From: Xanthobacter dioxanivorans
Lineage (GTDB): Bacteria > Pseudomonadota > Alphaproteobacteria > Rhizobiales > Xanthobacteraceae
Assembly: GCF_016807805.1 (NCBI RefSeq)
Contig: NZ_CP063362.1
Coordinates: forward strand, 806,001 to 870,000
Length of the DNA stretch: 64,000 nt
Reading direction: 5' to 3'
The number at the start of each line of letters is the position of its first letter. Position 1 is the stretch's first letter. Positions 47,988 through 56,913 of the stretch are shown here, one piece after another. Position numbers and translations under genes: made by a program. Below the pieces are notes generated by a model. The model ran no database searches. It had not been told where the DNA came from and was given only the letters and a program-made list of their open reading frames with translations.

Positions 47988-49550
47988 TCAGGCCGCGTTG
48001 GTCAGTGCGCCCTGGCGGATCTCGGCGTCACCGCGCACGGTGTGCTCGATCTCGCCGATCTTCACCTTGTTGAGGTATTCCTTGAACCAGGTGATGGCCG
48101 ACTTCTCGATGAACTCGTGCGCGAAGCCGTCCACCGGCTCGATGCCGGCCTTGATGAGGTCCGCCTTCGGGCAACCGCCGATCTTCGCCACGAACACCGC
48201 ATGACAGTCGTTGATGGCGCGGATGATGGTCTCGAGGCTGTCCTCCTCGCCGTAGCCGCCCTGGCAGTACAGGTCGACGCGGCGATGGCCGACGAACTTG
48301 GCGCCGCCGGTGGAGAGCTCCCACACCTGGAACTCCTTGGCGTGGCCGAAGTGCTCGTTGATCAGGCCCGAGCCCTTGGTGGCGACGGCGACGAGCAGCT
48401 TGATGTCGCTCTGCTCGCCGGCGAGGCTCTCGAGCTCTTCCTGCTTCGCGGCGACCTTCGCCACGCGCTCTTCCTCGACCAGGGCCTGGTAGGCCTTGCG
48501 GCTGTCGAGGTCGTAATTGACCTCCATGGCCATGATCTTGTCGGTGGTGAACTCGGCGGAGCGGTCCTCACCGAGCAGGCCCACCGCGTCGGCGCGGCAC
48601 TGGCGGCAGTGACGCATCATGTTCATCTCGCCCTCACACGAATCCTGGAGCGCCTTGAGCTCCTGGGCGGTGGGGCCGCGCTGGCCGTTGAGGCCGAACA
48701 CGGTGCCGTGCTCCGGCGCCGAGATGAGCGGCATGATGTTGTGGAGGAACGCGCCGCGCGACTTCACCGCCCGGTTCACCTCGACCAGGTGCTTGTCGTT
48801 GATGCCGGGGATCATCACCGAGTTGACCTTGCACAGGATGCCACGCTCGGTGAGCATCTCCAGGCCCAGCATCTGCCGGTCGGTGAGGAGCTTGGCGGCC
48901 TCATAGCCAGTGTAGCGCTTGTGCTTCCAGAAGACCCACGGATAGATCTTCGCGCCCACTTCCGGATCCACCATGTTGATGGTGATGGTCACGTGGTCGA
49001 CGTTGAAGCCGGCGATGGTGTCCACGTGGTCGGGCAGGGCCAGGCCGTTGGTGGACAGGCAGAGCTTGATGTCCGGCGCGGTGCGGTTGATCAGCTCGAA
49101 GGTCTTGAAGGTCTTCTCCGGATTGGCCAGCGGATCGCCGGGGCCGGCGATGCCGAGCACGGTCATCTGCGGGATGGTGGAGGCGACCGCGAGCACCTTC
49201 TTCGCCGCCTGCTCGGGTGTCAGCTTCTCGGAGACCACGCCCGGGCGGGATTCGTTCGCGCAGTCATACTTGCGATTGCAGTAGTTGCACTGGATGTTGC
49301 ACGCCGGGGCGACGGCAACATGCATGCGCGCATAGTGGTGGTGGGCTTCTTCACTGTAGCAGGGATGGTTCTTCACCTTCTCCCAGATCTCGGTGGGCAG
49401 GTCGCCCTGGCCGGCGGACGAGCCGCAGCTCGCCTTGCCCGAACCGCCGGAGGTTCCGCAACCCTGGTGTTCCGCCTTGGCCTGCATGACCTCGGCCAGC
49501 TTGTCGGCCACTGCGACTTCGCTCGTCTCTTGCTGTGTCGACGCGTGCAT
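47988..49550 (-). CDS. nifB: FeMo-cofactor biosynthesis protein NifB
   Basis: NifB, 520 residues, radical-SAM enzyme making NifB-co, the [8Fe-9S-C] core of FeMo-cofactor. The SAM cluster motif is [15 protein letters not shown] (near residue 86). N-terminal cysteines lie in [15 protein letters not shown]. The C-terminal third is the NifX-like domain ([17 protein letters not shown]). It heads the long leftward operon and has a sigma-54 promoter 54 bp upstream. The family length fits. Confidence 0.97.
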   Translation of the reverse strand: MHASTQQETSEVAVADKLAEVMQAKAEHQGCGTSGGSGKASCGSSAGQGDLPTEIWEKVKNHPCYSEEAHHHYARMHVAVAPACNIQCNYCNRKYDCANESRPGVVSEKLTPEQAAKKVLAVASTIPQMTVLGIAGPGDPLANPEKTFKTFELINRTAPDIKLCLSTNGLALPDHVDTIAGFNVDHVTITINMVDPEVGAKIYPWVFWKHKRYTGYEAAKLLTDRQMLGLEMLTERGILCKVNSVMIPGINDKHLVEVNRAVKSRGAFLHNIMPLISAPEHGTVFGLNGQRGPTAQELKALQDSCEGEMNMMRHCRQCRADAVGLLGEDRSAEFTTDKIMAMEVNYDLDSRKAYQALVEEERVAKVAAKQEELESLAGEQSDIKLLVAVATKGSGLINEHFGHAKEFQVWELSTGGAKFVGHRRVDLYCQGGYGEEDSLETIIRAINDCHAVFVAKIGGCPKADLIKAGIEPVDGFAHEFIEKSAITWFKEYLNKVKIGEIEHTVRGDAEIRQGALTNAA

Positions 49551-49603
49551 CTATCTGCTCCTCGCTTCCAGCAGGATCCTCAAAAAAATCCTGCGACCAG
49601 AAG

Positions 49604-49619
49604 AGCAACTGGCGTGCCA
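49604..49619 (-). promoter_or_regulatory. Sigma-54 promoter of nifB
   Basis: Read on the minus strand TGGCACGCCAGTTGCT, exact consensus. Confidence 0.92.
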
Positions 49620-49676
49620 CTGCCAGACGCCGCAAATTTTCATTACCTTTCAAATCGTTATTCGCATTTATCCGGC

Positions 49677-49729
49677 TGTAGGCTTGCCAACACGCACCCC
49701 GACAGGTCTGACATGTTGGAAAAGTTACA
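49677..49729. promoter_or_regulatory. Two NifA sites upstream of nifB
   Basis: TGT-AGGCTTGCCA-ACA at 49677-49692 and TGT-TGGAAAAGTT-ACA at 49714-49729, 58-110 bp upstream of the -24 box. Confidence 0.8.
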
Positions 49730-49767
49730 TGCTCATTCGTCGATTTCGGCCGTTGTCCGCCGCGGAT

Positions 49768-49781
49768 TTGATTTCAATCAA
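49768..49781. promoter_or_regulatory. FixK/FNR-like box upstream of nifB
   Basis: Perfect palindrome TTGAT-TTCA-ATCAA. It lies upstream of the NifA sites, not at the spot of an IHF site. Confidence 0.6.
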
Positions 49782-49817
49782 TGCAGGCCGGCAAAAGCCG
49801 CGCGCCCGGCAAAAACG

Positions 49818-49851
49818 ATGAGAGCATGCCCGTCGCCGGGCATGCTCTCAT
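49818..49851 (-). terminator. Terminator of the iscA-nifUST-SIR2 operon
   Basis: ATGAGAGCATGCCCG - TCGC - CGGGCATGCTCTCAT; on the minus strand it is followed by CGTTTTTG. It is 28 bp past the SIR2-like gene. Confidence 0.85.
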
Positions 49852-49879
49852 GTCTCGGTCCGAAGATGTTGCGGCCGGC

Positions 49880-50752
49880 TCAGGTACGCGCCGACATGAT
49901 GATGTCCAGGGCCTTGGGCAACGGCATGGCGATGGGCGTGATGGCGTGGGTCAGCAGGAAGCGCAGCTCGTTGCGGGTCAGCTGCGCCTCGTCCACGATG
50001 GCGAAGTGCGGGGTGCGCGAGCGCTTCGCCACCTGCCGCGCATAGGTGCGCAGGAGCTGGTCGTGGAACCGGCAGCCGAGGAACAGGAAGCTGCGCTCGG
50101 TGCGACGGTTCTTCACCACGTCCGGGATCGGGGTCTGGATGTCGATCTCGGTCAGGACTTCCACATAGTCGGCGTCGGAAATCAGCCAGTTCTTGGCCGG
50201 CGCGACGCTGCCGTGGGGCTTGTAGAGCACGGTCGGCCAGCCCTCGGCGGCGGCGCGGTCGGTTTCCTGGCCGGCGGCGTCGTAGAAGCGGTACCAGCGA
50301 TCCTCGCCGATGCCGGCGCGGGTGATGCCCTGGACCTCGCCCCAGTCGCTGCGACCGGCGAGCGCGGTGCGCATGGCGCCGTCATACCAGGTGTCCACGA
50401 TCAACGGCAGCTTCAGGCCGGCGAGGAAGGACTGGACCGGCAGCGGCGCCACGGGCGGAGCGAACGCATCGGCCATCAGGGCCGACACGGTGTTGCGGTG
50501 CTTCATGCTCTCGATGTGCTGGGCGGCGGCCCAGGCGTTGCCCTTGGCGCGCTTCGGCAGGGCCACCTTGGTGCCGAAGAAGACCGAGAGGTCCTCCGGC
50601 GTGACCGGAATGGCCGGCGTTCCCAGGGGCAGAAGGCCGGGCCCAAGATAGGGCACGACCTTGCCGGCGACGAGCTCCGCCGCCACGTCCTTCAGGACGG
50701 CCTCGGCGTCGGCGAGCTTCAGCGTCTCGATATTGGCGACGGCGATATTCAT
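49880..50752 (-). CDS. SIR2-like protein
   Basis: A 290-residue SIR2_2-type protein: [14 protein letters not shown] near the N-terminus resembles the NAD-binding GxG part, [21 protein letters not shown] has the catalytic-type His, and [23 protein letters not shown] matches the family C-terminal NAD-binding part. Other SIR2 proteins of this type are NADases, deacylases or defence effectors. Here it sits 6 bp after nifT in the nifUS operon. Role unknown. Confidence 0.75.
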   Translation of the reverse strand: MNIAVANIETLKLADAEAVLKDVAAELVAGKVVPYLGPGLLPLGTPAIPVTPEDLSVFFGTKVALPKRAKGNAWAAAQHIESMKHRNTVSALMADAFAPPVAPLPVQSFLAGLKLPLIVDTWYDGAMRTALAGRSDWGEVQGITRAGIGEDRWYRFYDAAGQETDRAAAEGWPTVLYKPHGSVAPAKNWLISDADYVEVLTEIDIQTPIPDVVKNRRTERSFLFLGCRFHDQLLRTYARQVAKRSRTPHFAIVDEAQLTRNELRFLLTHAITPIAMPLPKALDIIMSART

Positions 50753-50758
50753 GTCAGC

Positions 50759-50974
50759 TCACTCCTCCTCGCCGCGCTTGCGCGCGTTCACGGTGATGGG
50801 GAGGGTGGTGCCCTCGGCCATCTCCGGCAGTTCCAGGACCCAGCCGTTGGCGATCTTGATCCAACCACCCCACAGGGTCTCGTGCTCGGTCTCGACGATC
50901 GGCTCCTCCAGGTCCTTCTTGGGGACGTAGATGGACAGGCCCATCTCCGGGGAACGACGAATCATGATTTTCAT
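50759..50974 (-). CDS. nifT: NifT/FixU protein
   Basis: A 71-residue NifT/FixU: MKIMIRRSPEMGLSIYVPKK then WGGWIKIANGWVLELPEMAEG, the family core. Its role in fixation is small and not understood. It lies between nifS (165 bp gap) and the SIR2-like gene. Confidence 0.92.
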   Translation of the reverse strand: MKIMIRRSPEMGLSIYVPKKDLEEPIVETEHETLWGGWIKIANGWVLELPEMAEGTTLPITVNARKRGEEE

Positions 50975-51139
50975 ACGATGGACTCCTTGAGCGGGCCGAA
51001 CACGCCGCTGTGACCCGCACCCGGCCCGACACGGACGGGCTTCGGGATGCTCCTCGGGTGCCGCGCGGCGGCGAAGGCTGCGATCGGCGCGCGCCCGTCC
51101 ACGCGGCCCGCGGCGGCGGCGCGCCGGGCGTCCCCTGGT

Positions 51140-52348
51140 TCAGACATGACCGGCGACGCCTTCCCCCTGCTGCCCCGCCCCTTCATGGGCGAGCCAGGCC
51201 GGCGACATGGCGCGCAGACGGGTGATGATCTCGGGCAGCACATCCAGCACGCGGTCCACGTCCTCCCCCGTATTCTCACGGGAGAGCGACAGGCGGATGG
51301 CGCCGTGGAGCGCGCTGGCCGGCAGGTTCATCGCCCGGAGCACGTGCGAGGGCTCGGTGGAGCCGGAGGTGCAGGCGGAGCCCGTGGAGGCGGCGATGCC
51401 CGCCTTGTTGAGATTGTGCAGCACCGCCTCGCCGTCGAGATACTCGAAGGCGATATTGGCCGTGTTGGGCAGGCGGTTGTCACCATCGCCGTTGAGGAGC
51501 GCGTGGCTGACCTGCTGCAGGATGCCCTGCTCCAGCCGGTCGCGCAGCGCCTTCACATGGGTGCGCTCCGCCTCCATGTGCTTCAGCGCGAGATCCGCCG
51601 CCGCGCCGAGGCCGATGACGCCCGGCACGTTCTCGGTGCCGCCGCGCCGGCCGCGCTCCTGGTGGCCGCCGCGGATAAGGGGGCGGAACTTCACGCCCTT
51701 CTTCACGTAAAGGGCGCCGATGCCCTTCGGGCCGTGCAGCTTGTGGCCAGACAAGGACAGCATGTCGATGGCGGTGGACTTCAGGTCGATGGGCACCTTG
51801 CCGACGGCCTGCACCGCGTCGGTGTGGAACAGGGCGCCGGCCTGGCGGGCCATCTCCGCCAGCTCGGCCACGGGGAACAGGGTGCCGGTTTCGTTGTTCG
51901 CCCACATCACCGAGGCGATGGCGGTCCTCGGCGACAGCGCCTTGCCATAGGCGTCGAGATCGAGCCGCCCGTGGCGGTCCACCCCGATGAGATGCACCCT
52001 GGTGCCGCGGGTCTTTTCCAGATGGGCGACGAGGGTGAGGATCGCCGGGTGCTCCACCGTGGTGGTGACGATCTCGTCCCGCCCCTCCTGCGTCTCCAGC
52101 GCCGAAAGGATTGCCGCGCTGTCGGCCTCCGTCCCGCCGGAGGTGAAGATGATCTCGTGGTCGAACGCCGCGCCAAGCAGAGCCTGAAGCTGCTTGCGCG
52201 CGGCCTTCACCGCCTCGCCCACATGCGCCCCGAAGGCGTGGGTGGAGGAGGCATTGCCGAAATGCTCGCTGAAGAACGGCAGCATGGCCTCGACCACGAG
52301 GGGATCGGTCCGTGTCGTCGCGTTGTTGTCGAGATAGACCGGCCGCAC
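51140..52348 (-). CDS. nifS: Cysteine desulfurase NifS
   Basis: NifS, 402 residues, PLP enzyme that frees sulfur from cysteine for Fe-S clusters. It starts MRPVYLDNNATTRTDPLVVEAM, the PLP Lys is in LSLSGHKLHGPKGIGALYV, and the active Cys is in TGSACTSGSTEPSHVL. It works with NifU, whose gene ends 45 bp upstream. Confidence 0.96.
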   Translation of the reverse strand: MRPVYLDNNATTRTDPLVVEAMLPFFSEHFGNASSTHAFGAHVGEAVKAARKQLQALLGAAFDHEIIFTSGGTEADSAAILSALETQEGRDEIVTTTVEHPAILTLVAHLEKTRGTRVHLIGVDRHGRLDLDAYGKALSPRTAIASVMWANNETGTLFPVAELAEMARQAGALFHTDAVQAVGKVPIDLKSTAIDMLSLSGHKLHGPKGIGALYVKKGVKFRPLIRGGHQERGRRGGTENVPGVIGLGAAADLALKHMEAERTHVKALRDRLEQGILQQVSHALLNGDGDNRLPNTANIAFEYLDGEAVLHNLNKAGIAASTGSACTSGSTEPSHVLRAMNLPASALHGAIRLSLSRENTGEDVDRVLDVLPEIITRLRAMSPAWLAHEGAGQQGEGVAGHV

Positions 52349-52393
52349 GGAAGCACCCCTTCAGATCGTCTGAGCCTGGAGGCCCGCCGGGCC

Positions 52394-52756
52394 TCAGCGG
52401 ACCGGCGAGGCGGCGGGCGCCGGAGCCAGCGGCGCGGCGGAGGGCGCCGGCGAAAGCGCCTTCAGGCTCACCAGCGGCTTGTTCTGCGCGCCGGCCACCG
52501 GGATGAGGCGGATGAGCTCGCCGAGGCGCTCGACGATCTTGGTCTGGATGCCCTCGATGGTCTCGCTGGCCAGCTTGCAGAACACGCAGGCGCCGGTCAT
52601 CTTCACCATGACCTTGTTGCCGTCGATCTCGACGAGCTCGCAGTCGCCGCCGTCCCGCTTGAGATTCGGACGGATCTCCTCGATCACCTCCCGGATGATC
52701 GCCTCACGCTTGGCTTCGCGGGTAAGCGGCTGACGCTCTTCGGTCTCGGCGAACAT
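52394..52756 (-). CDS. nifU: NifU, short form (Nfu-like domain only)
   Basis: A 120-residue NifU-type protein that keeps only the C-terminal Nfu domain: IREVIEEIRPNLKRDGGDCELVEIDGNKVMVKMTG then ACVFCKLASETIEGI, with the CxxC cluster-binding pair. The N-terminal IscU-like scaffold and the central BFD-like ferredoxin of full NifU are absent. A Pro/Ala-rich tail ends it. Short NifU is common in rhizobial nif clusters. I chose 52756 as start. Confidence 0.88.
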   Translation of the reverse strand: MFAETEERQPLTREAKREAIIREVIEEIRPNLKRDGGDCELVEIDGNKVMVKMTGACVFCKLASETIEGIQTKIVERLGELIRLIPVAGAQNKPLVSLKALSPAPSAAPLAPAPAASPVR

Positions 52757-52803
52757 CGCAGTGTCCTCTCTAGAATTCACTCGACCCGGTGCGCATCCCG
52801 ACC

Positions 52804-53124
52804 TCAGCCGAAGGACTTGCCGCAGGAGCAGCTCGAGGTGGCGTTGGGATTCTCGAAGGTGAAGCCGGCGCCCTCAAGGGCCACGACGAAGTCGATGACG
52901 GTGCCGGCGAGGAGCTCGTGGCTCTTGTTGTCCACGAACACCCGCACGCCCTCGCGCTCCACCACCGTGTCGTCCGGCTCGGAATCGCTGACGAGGCCCA
53001 TCTTGTACTGGTAGCCGGCACAGCCGCCGGTCTCGACCATGATGCGCAGGCCGCTGACGGGCTGATCGGCGCCCAGGATCGCGTCGCGGACGGCATTCAA
53101 GGCGCTGTCGGTCAAATTGATCAT
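52804..53124 (-). CDS. iscA: HesB/IscA iron-sulfur carrier
   Basis: IscA-type protein of 106 residues with all three cysteines: GLRIMVETGGCAGYQYKMGL and C-terminal SSCSCGKSFG. It is the full-length version beside two altered copies (19690 and 47345). It leads the iscA-nifU-nifS-nifT-SIR2 operon behind a sigma-54 promoter. Confidence 0.94.
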   Translation of the reverse strand: MINLTDSALNAVRDAILGADQPVSGLRIMVETGGCAGYQYKMGLVSDSEPDDTVVEREGVRVFVDNKSHELLAGTVIDFVVALEGAGFTFENPNATSSCSCGKSFG

Positions 53125-53165
53125 CGCTCGACCTTCGCTTGAGAGACTTCGTTGGGAAGGACGGG

Positions 53166-53181
53166 AGCAAGCCGCATGCCA
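53166..53181 (-). promoter_or_regulatory. Sigma-54 promoter of iscA-nifUS
   Basis: Read on the minus strand TGGCATGCGGCTTGCT, one change from consensus. Confidence 0.8.
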
Positions 53182-53241
53182 GACAACAACGGACTGATTT
53201 ACCTCGCTTTTCCGCAACGGACCTGTTGCCTTTGCGACGCG

Positions 53242-53257
53242 TGTCCGGTTTCGGACA
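53242..53257. promoter_or_regulatory. NifA site
   Basis: TGT-CCGGTTTCGG-ACA, 61 bp upstream of the iscA promoter. Confidence 0.75.
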
Positions 53258-53473
53258 CGCGGCGCGGCGCGGTTCAGGCACCGAACCGCACGCGGCCCGG
53301 CCGGCTCCGCCGCCCCGCCCAGCCGCCGGCCCCGCGCCTCCCGCCCGGGGCGCCGCGCCCCCGCGATCACTGGTCGTTGCGGCGCCGGTGGATGCGCCGG
53401 GAGGGCGCGGCCGGGGTGGCGGGGAGGGCTGATTGTCGCTCCCCCGCGCGCCGGAGGCCGCCCGCGGCCGAAC

Positions 53474-53489
53474 CGGCAGACTGTTTGCA
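53474..53489 (+). promoter_or_regulatory. Possible sigma-54 promoter of the 53622 gene
   Basis: CGGCAGACTGTTTGCA: GG-N10-GC with a perfect TTGCA, but weaker at -24; 132 bp before the ATG. Confidence 0.5.
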
Positions 53490-53621
53490 TGAGATGCACG
53501 CCTGCCCCCTGCGCGGGTGGGCCGCCGAACCGCCTTCGGCGGAGAGCGGCGCCTTCGAGCCCACGAAGGCGCGCCCTGCTCGCGCCTGTCCAAAAGTTGT
53601 GTGCTGAACCGGAGACCATTG

Positions 53622-54209
53622 ATGACTGCGATCGAGAACACCCCCCTGGGCCGGCTGGATAAAGAGGGGCGACTCCTGAATGCCGTGCTCAAGCAGCCGA
53701 CCAAGCCGGGCCGCTTCGATTTTCGCGGCGACATCGCCCTGAAATTCCAGGTCGCCGTCGCCGACGAGAAGCGCCCGCCGGAATACACCATGGAGCAGGT
53801 GCTGGTCTGCGCCGAGGAGGGCAAGACCACCATTCCGGTGCTGGCCGGCTACCTGCAGAACTTCGCCTTCCTCGCCGACGTGGTGGACGTGCTCGGCGAC
53901 GCGCTGGCGCCCGACGGCAAGTATTTCTTATTCTGCAACAACATCGACCTCCTGTCGAAGTATCGCGTCACGCATGGCGGCAAGACGTTCTATGTCCTAC
54001 CCTGCGACGAATCCACCGTGTGGAAGGAAATGACCGAGCTTCTCAGCATCGACAAGAACGACATCAAGAAGCTCGACACCGGCGGGAAGACCGACGTGGT
54101 GCTCGATGCGGCGCGCGACTGGCACGAGGACTACGAGGTCATCACCTACGAGAAGGGCGTCTCCATCATGGAGCCGGTCAAGAACCGCAACGAGAACCGC
54201 CCGGTCTGA
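53622..54209 (+). CDS. Unknown protein, nif-linked
   Basis: A 195-residue soluble protein: MTAIENTPLGRLDKEGRLLN, VAVADEKRPPEYTMEQVLVCAEEGK, DALAPDGKYFLFCNNIDLLSKY and FYVLPCDESTVWKEMTELLSIDKND. It has three Cys but no cluster motif. Mixed alpha/beta, no membrane segment. The start at 53622 follows GGAG. Its closeness to nifUS and a likely sigma-54 element suggest a nitrogen-fixation role. Family not recognised. Confidence 0.7.
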   Translation: MTAIENTPLGRLDKEGRLLNAVLKQPTKPGRFDFRGDIALKFQVAVADEKRPPEYTMEQVLVCAEEGKTTIPVLAGYLQNFAFLADVVDVLGDALAPDGKYFLFCNNIDLLSKYRVTHGGKTFYVLPCDESTVWKEMTELLSIDKNDIKKLDTGGKTDVVLDAARDWHEDYEVITYEKGVSIMEPVKNRNENRPV

Positions 54210-54359
54210 TCCCGGGCCCGGCCGCCGAAGCGGGCCCTCGGCGCATGCCTTCACCGCATGTCAACGAGGGCCCATATCACCGCGGGTCCCTGTCACCTCG
54301 GGTCCCTGTGACCGAGAAGGCCCCGGACGTCCGGCGGCGATGCGCCGGACGCTGTCGGC

Positions 54360-54842
54360 TCACACGCCGCCGCCTTCGTCGGAGCAGGACGTCACCTCGT
54401 CCTCATCGTCGTCGTCCACATCCTCGGCGAGGGTCACGCCCAGCGCGCAGATGTCGTTGTCGATGACGCTGAGGGTCACCGGCACGAGGTTCTTGCCCTT
54501 GCACGGCCCTTCGAGGCACGCGCCGGTGCCGAGCTCGAACAGGGCGCCGTGCTTGCCGCACATCAGGCGGATGCCGTTGGGGTCCAGGAACTGGTTGCGC
54601 TCCCAGTCGAGCTTCACCCCGTCGTGCGGGCAGCGGTTGACATAGCCGAACACCTGCCGTCCCCAGCGGACGATCACGAGGTTGAACGGCTGCTCGGTCC
54701 CGTCCTCGGCCACCTGCATGAGCTCGAAGCCCCGCGCCCGCTGGCTCGGAATGTCGCTCATGGAGCAGATGACGTAGGCGACACCGCCCTGGGGCACAGT
54801 TTCGTCTTCCGCGATGCTCGGTTCCATCTTGTCCTCGTTCAC
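54360..54842 (-). CDS. Rieske [2Fe-2S] protein, second copy
   Basis: A 160-residue soluble Rieske protein: CPHDGVKLDW and CGKHGALFELG carry the two Cys-His pairs. The rest resembles 37261-37710 (IVRWGRQVFGYVN, EGPCKGKNL, an acidic tail). It is next to a flavin amine oxidase gene (10 bp), which may be its electron partner. Confidence 0.9.
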   Translation of the reverse strand: MNEDKMEPSIAEDETVPQGGVAYVICSMSDIPSQRARGFELMQVAEDGTEQPFNLVIVRWGRQVFGYVNRCPHDGVKLDWERNQFLDPNGIRLMCGKHGALFELGTGACLEGPCKGKNLVPVTLSVIDNDICALGVTLAEDVDDDDEDEVTSCSDEGGGV

Positions 54843-54852
54843 GATGCACTCG

Positions 54853-56475
54853 TCAGGATCGGGCCACCCCCGGCACCGACGCCGGGGGCAAGGGGGTGCC
54901 GGCCTCGGCCTTGGCCAGGAGGCGCCGGTTCGCCGCCAGGCAGAAGTCGCGCCAGGCGGCGGCGACGTCGCGCAGGATCGTCTGCACGTAATCCTTGGAG
55001 AGGTGGTGCTCGCCGGGAAAATTGGACAGGGCGCACGACGTGCGGTTGAAGGCGATCACATCGTCCAGCAGCGTCTGGATGAAGTCGCGGAACGGCAGCT
55101 GCACGTCCGGCATGAGGGCCGATCGGCCCTTCTCCACCCCCACGCCGCGCATGTCGAACGGCAGCGTATCCAGCATGTCGGCGGCGCGATCGTAGAGGTC
55201 CTCGATGGCGCCCAGCATGGCGCGCTGGGTGAGCTGCTCGCGATCCTGGGTGGCGAGCGCCCGGTTCAGCCGCACCCGGTAGGCCTCGAATGCCGTGTCG
55301 TTCTGGGCGCCGACCCAGGCGGCGAAGCGGGCGAGGCTCGCGGCATTGACCGACAGCCCGTCCGGCACGCCCGGTTCGGCCCCGTCCTCGGCGCGCTCCC
55401 GCGCCAGCGCCCGGTCGATGCGCCGCGCCGCTTCCAGCGCGCCCTCCAGGTAGCCGGCCCCCTGGGTCGCGGTCTCCGAGCCGCCGAGATGGAGGCGGCC
55501 GTCCCACAAGGGCCGGCGCAGCAGCGGATTGGAGAAGGCCACGTGCTCGCCCGGAGGCTCGGCACGGTCGCGCGTGGAACAGGTGAAGGGCTCCTGCGCC
55601 CAGTCCTGGCAATGCTGCTCGCCCGCTTCGGCGGCGCTGCCGAAGACCTGCACCATCTGGCTGTCCATGAGCAGGGGCAGGCCGACGCTGAACGCCTCGC
55701 GCAGGTCCGGCGGAAAGCTGAGGAAGCCGCCCAGCGCCGCCTTGGTGCCGCTGGCGTCGCAGGCGTCGAAGATCTCGCCCACCACCGCCTGCTCGTGGGT
55801 CACGAAGGCGTTGCCGGACTGGCCCGCCTCCCGCCAGAACGCGGAGGCGAACGCAATCATCACCTTGGCCTGCGCCGCCATCCAGGTGGGCGCGGCGCCC
55901 ATGGCGTCGCGGGTGGCCGCGTCCAAATCGGGCGTGAAGCGAACGGTCTCGGCCACGAGGCGCGGCGGCAGCGCAATCACCACATGCCGGGCCTCGACGG
56001 TCAGGAAGGCGTCGTCCACCCGGAAGGTGAGCGCCACGTGGTCGCCCTTGTCCTCCACGCCGGACAGCACGTGGCCGAGACGGACCCGCTCTTCCGGCAG
56101 CCCTTCGGCCAGAGCGGCGATGATCCGCGACATGCCGCCGGCGACGCGCTGCGCGCCGCCGTGAACCTGCTGGTCGAGGCCCCGGGGCGTCTTGTCCGCC
56201 TCGGTGAGGTGCAGCACCGCGCCTTCGTCGTGCTGCGGAAAGGAGACGAGCCCGAGGTCCGACACGAAGGCGGTGATCAGCGGCTGCGTGTCGGGCCAGA
56301 ACCAGGTCGGGCCGAGGTCCAGCGCCCCGCCGGTGGTAGCGGAGACGGCCGAGAGGATCCGGCCGCCGAGGCGGGCGCGCGCCTCGAACACAGTGAAGCT
56401 GCGGCCCTGCTTCTCCAGATGCCGCGCCAGCGCGAGACCACAGAGCCCGCCGCCGATGATTGCCGTTTCCAGCAT
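54853..56475 (-). CDS. FAD-dependent amine oxidase-like protein
   Basis: A 540-residue flavoprotein of the amine oxidase (MAO-like) family. The N-terminus MLETAIIGGGLCGLALARHL has the FAD dinucleotide fold, RARLGGRILS is the GG-R motif, and LHLGGSETATQGAGYLEGALEA is the C-terminal FAD-binding block. The substrate cannot be read. The C-terminal ~130 residues are helical and unlike most amine oxidases. It is followed 10 bp later by the Rieske gene. Confidence 0.85.
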   Translation of the reverse strand: MLETAIIGGGLCGLALARHLEKQGRSFTVFEARARLGGRILSAVSATTGGALDLGPTWFWPDTQPLITAFVSDLGLVSFPQHDEGAVLHLTEADKTPRGLDQQVHGGAQRVAGGMSRIIAALAEGLPEERVRLGHVLSGVEDKGDHVALTFRVDDAFLTVEARHVVIALPPRLVAETVRFTPDLDAATRDAMGAAPTWMAAQAKVMIAFASAFWREAGQSGNAFVTHEQAVVGEIFDACDASGTKAALGGFLSFPPDLREAFSVGLPLLMDSQMVQVFGSAAEAGEQHCQDWAQEPFTCSTRDRAEPPGEHVAFSNPLLRRPLWDGRLHLGGSETATQGAGYLEGALEAARRIDRALARERAEDGAEPGVPDGLSVNAASLARFAAWVGAQNDTAFEAYRVRLNRALATQDREQLTQRAMLGAIEDLYDRAADMLDTLPFDMRGVGVEKGRSALMPDVQLPFRDFIQTLLDDVIAFNRTSCALSNFPGEHHLSKDYVQTILRDVAAAWRDFCLAANRRLLAKAEAGTPLPPASVPGVARS

Positions 56476-56913
56476 GGATCAGTCCCTCGCTAGAGCCCGC
56501 GCCGACCGGCCTGCACCGCGCGCCGATCGGAAAAGGCGCTCTCCATACTCGCGTTGAAAGGCGGATTCTCATCCGGGCTGAGTCAGCGGGGAGGATCCGG
56601 CTCTGGCGCGTTCCTTGGAGCCCTTGCAAGATTCGCGCACAGCGCCCGCAGGCCCCTTTCCACGCGCGATTGGGCCCTGGTTTGTGGCATCACCCACCGC
56701 GCCGCGTCGGATTTCCCGCGTCCCGCGAAACATTTCCGACACGAACGCCCGGAGCCGTATCCACGCTCCACCCGACGCGGCCGCCAAATCCCCGGCAGGC
56801 ACGGGCTTTTCCGGGTGCGTCGCGCCTCGGCGCGGGAGGGCGGGCGAAGTGGCACGAAACTTGATCGGTCGGAAGGACAGTTGATCGGACACATTTGCCT
56901 TGTGGAGATTGAA
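56476..56913. other. Intergenic region with a near-promoter
   Basis: About 440 bp without a gene. It contains TGGCACGAAACTTGAT at 56850-56865, which matches the sigma-54 consensus except for the near-invariant GC at -12 (here GA). No exact TGT-N10-ACA found. Confidence 0.5.

Larger units (their letters stand above)
53182..53621. other. Regulatory intergenic region
   Basis: About 440 bp with no gene, between divergent nif units. It holds the NifA site at 53242-53257, a near match TGT-N10-ACG at 53224-53239 and the plus-strand sigma-54 element at 53474-53489. Confidence 0.6.

Noticed and set aside
47265..50045. 926-residue plus-strand frame
   Set aside because: Antisense of nifB, ferredoxin and SIR2-like genes.
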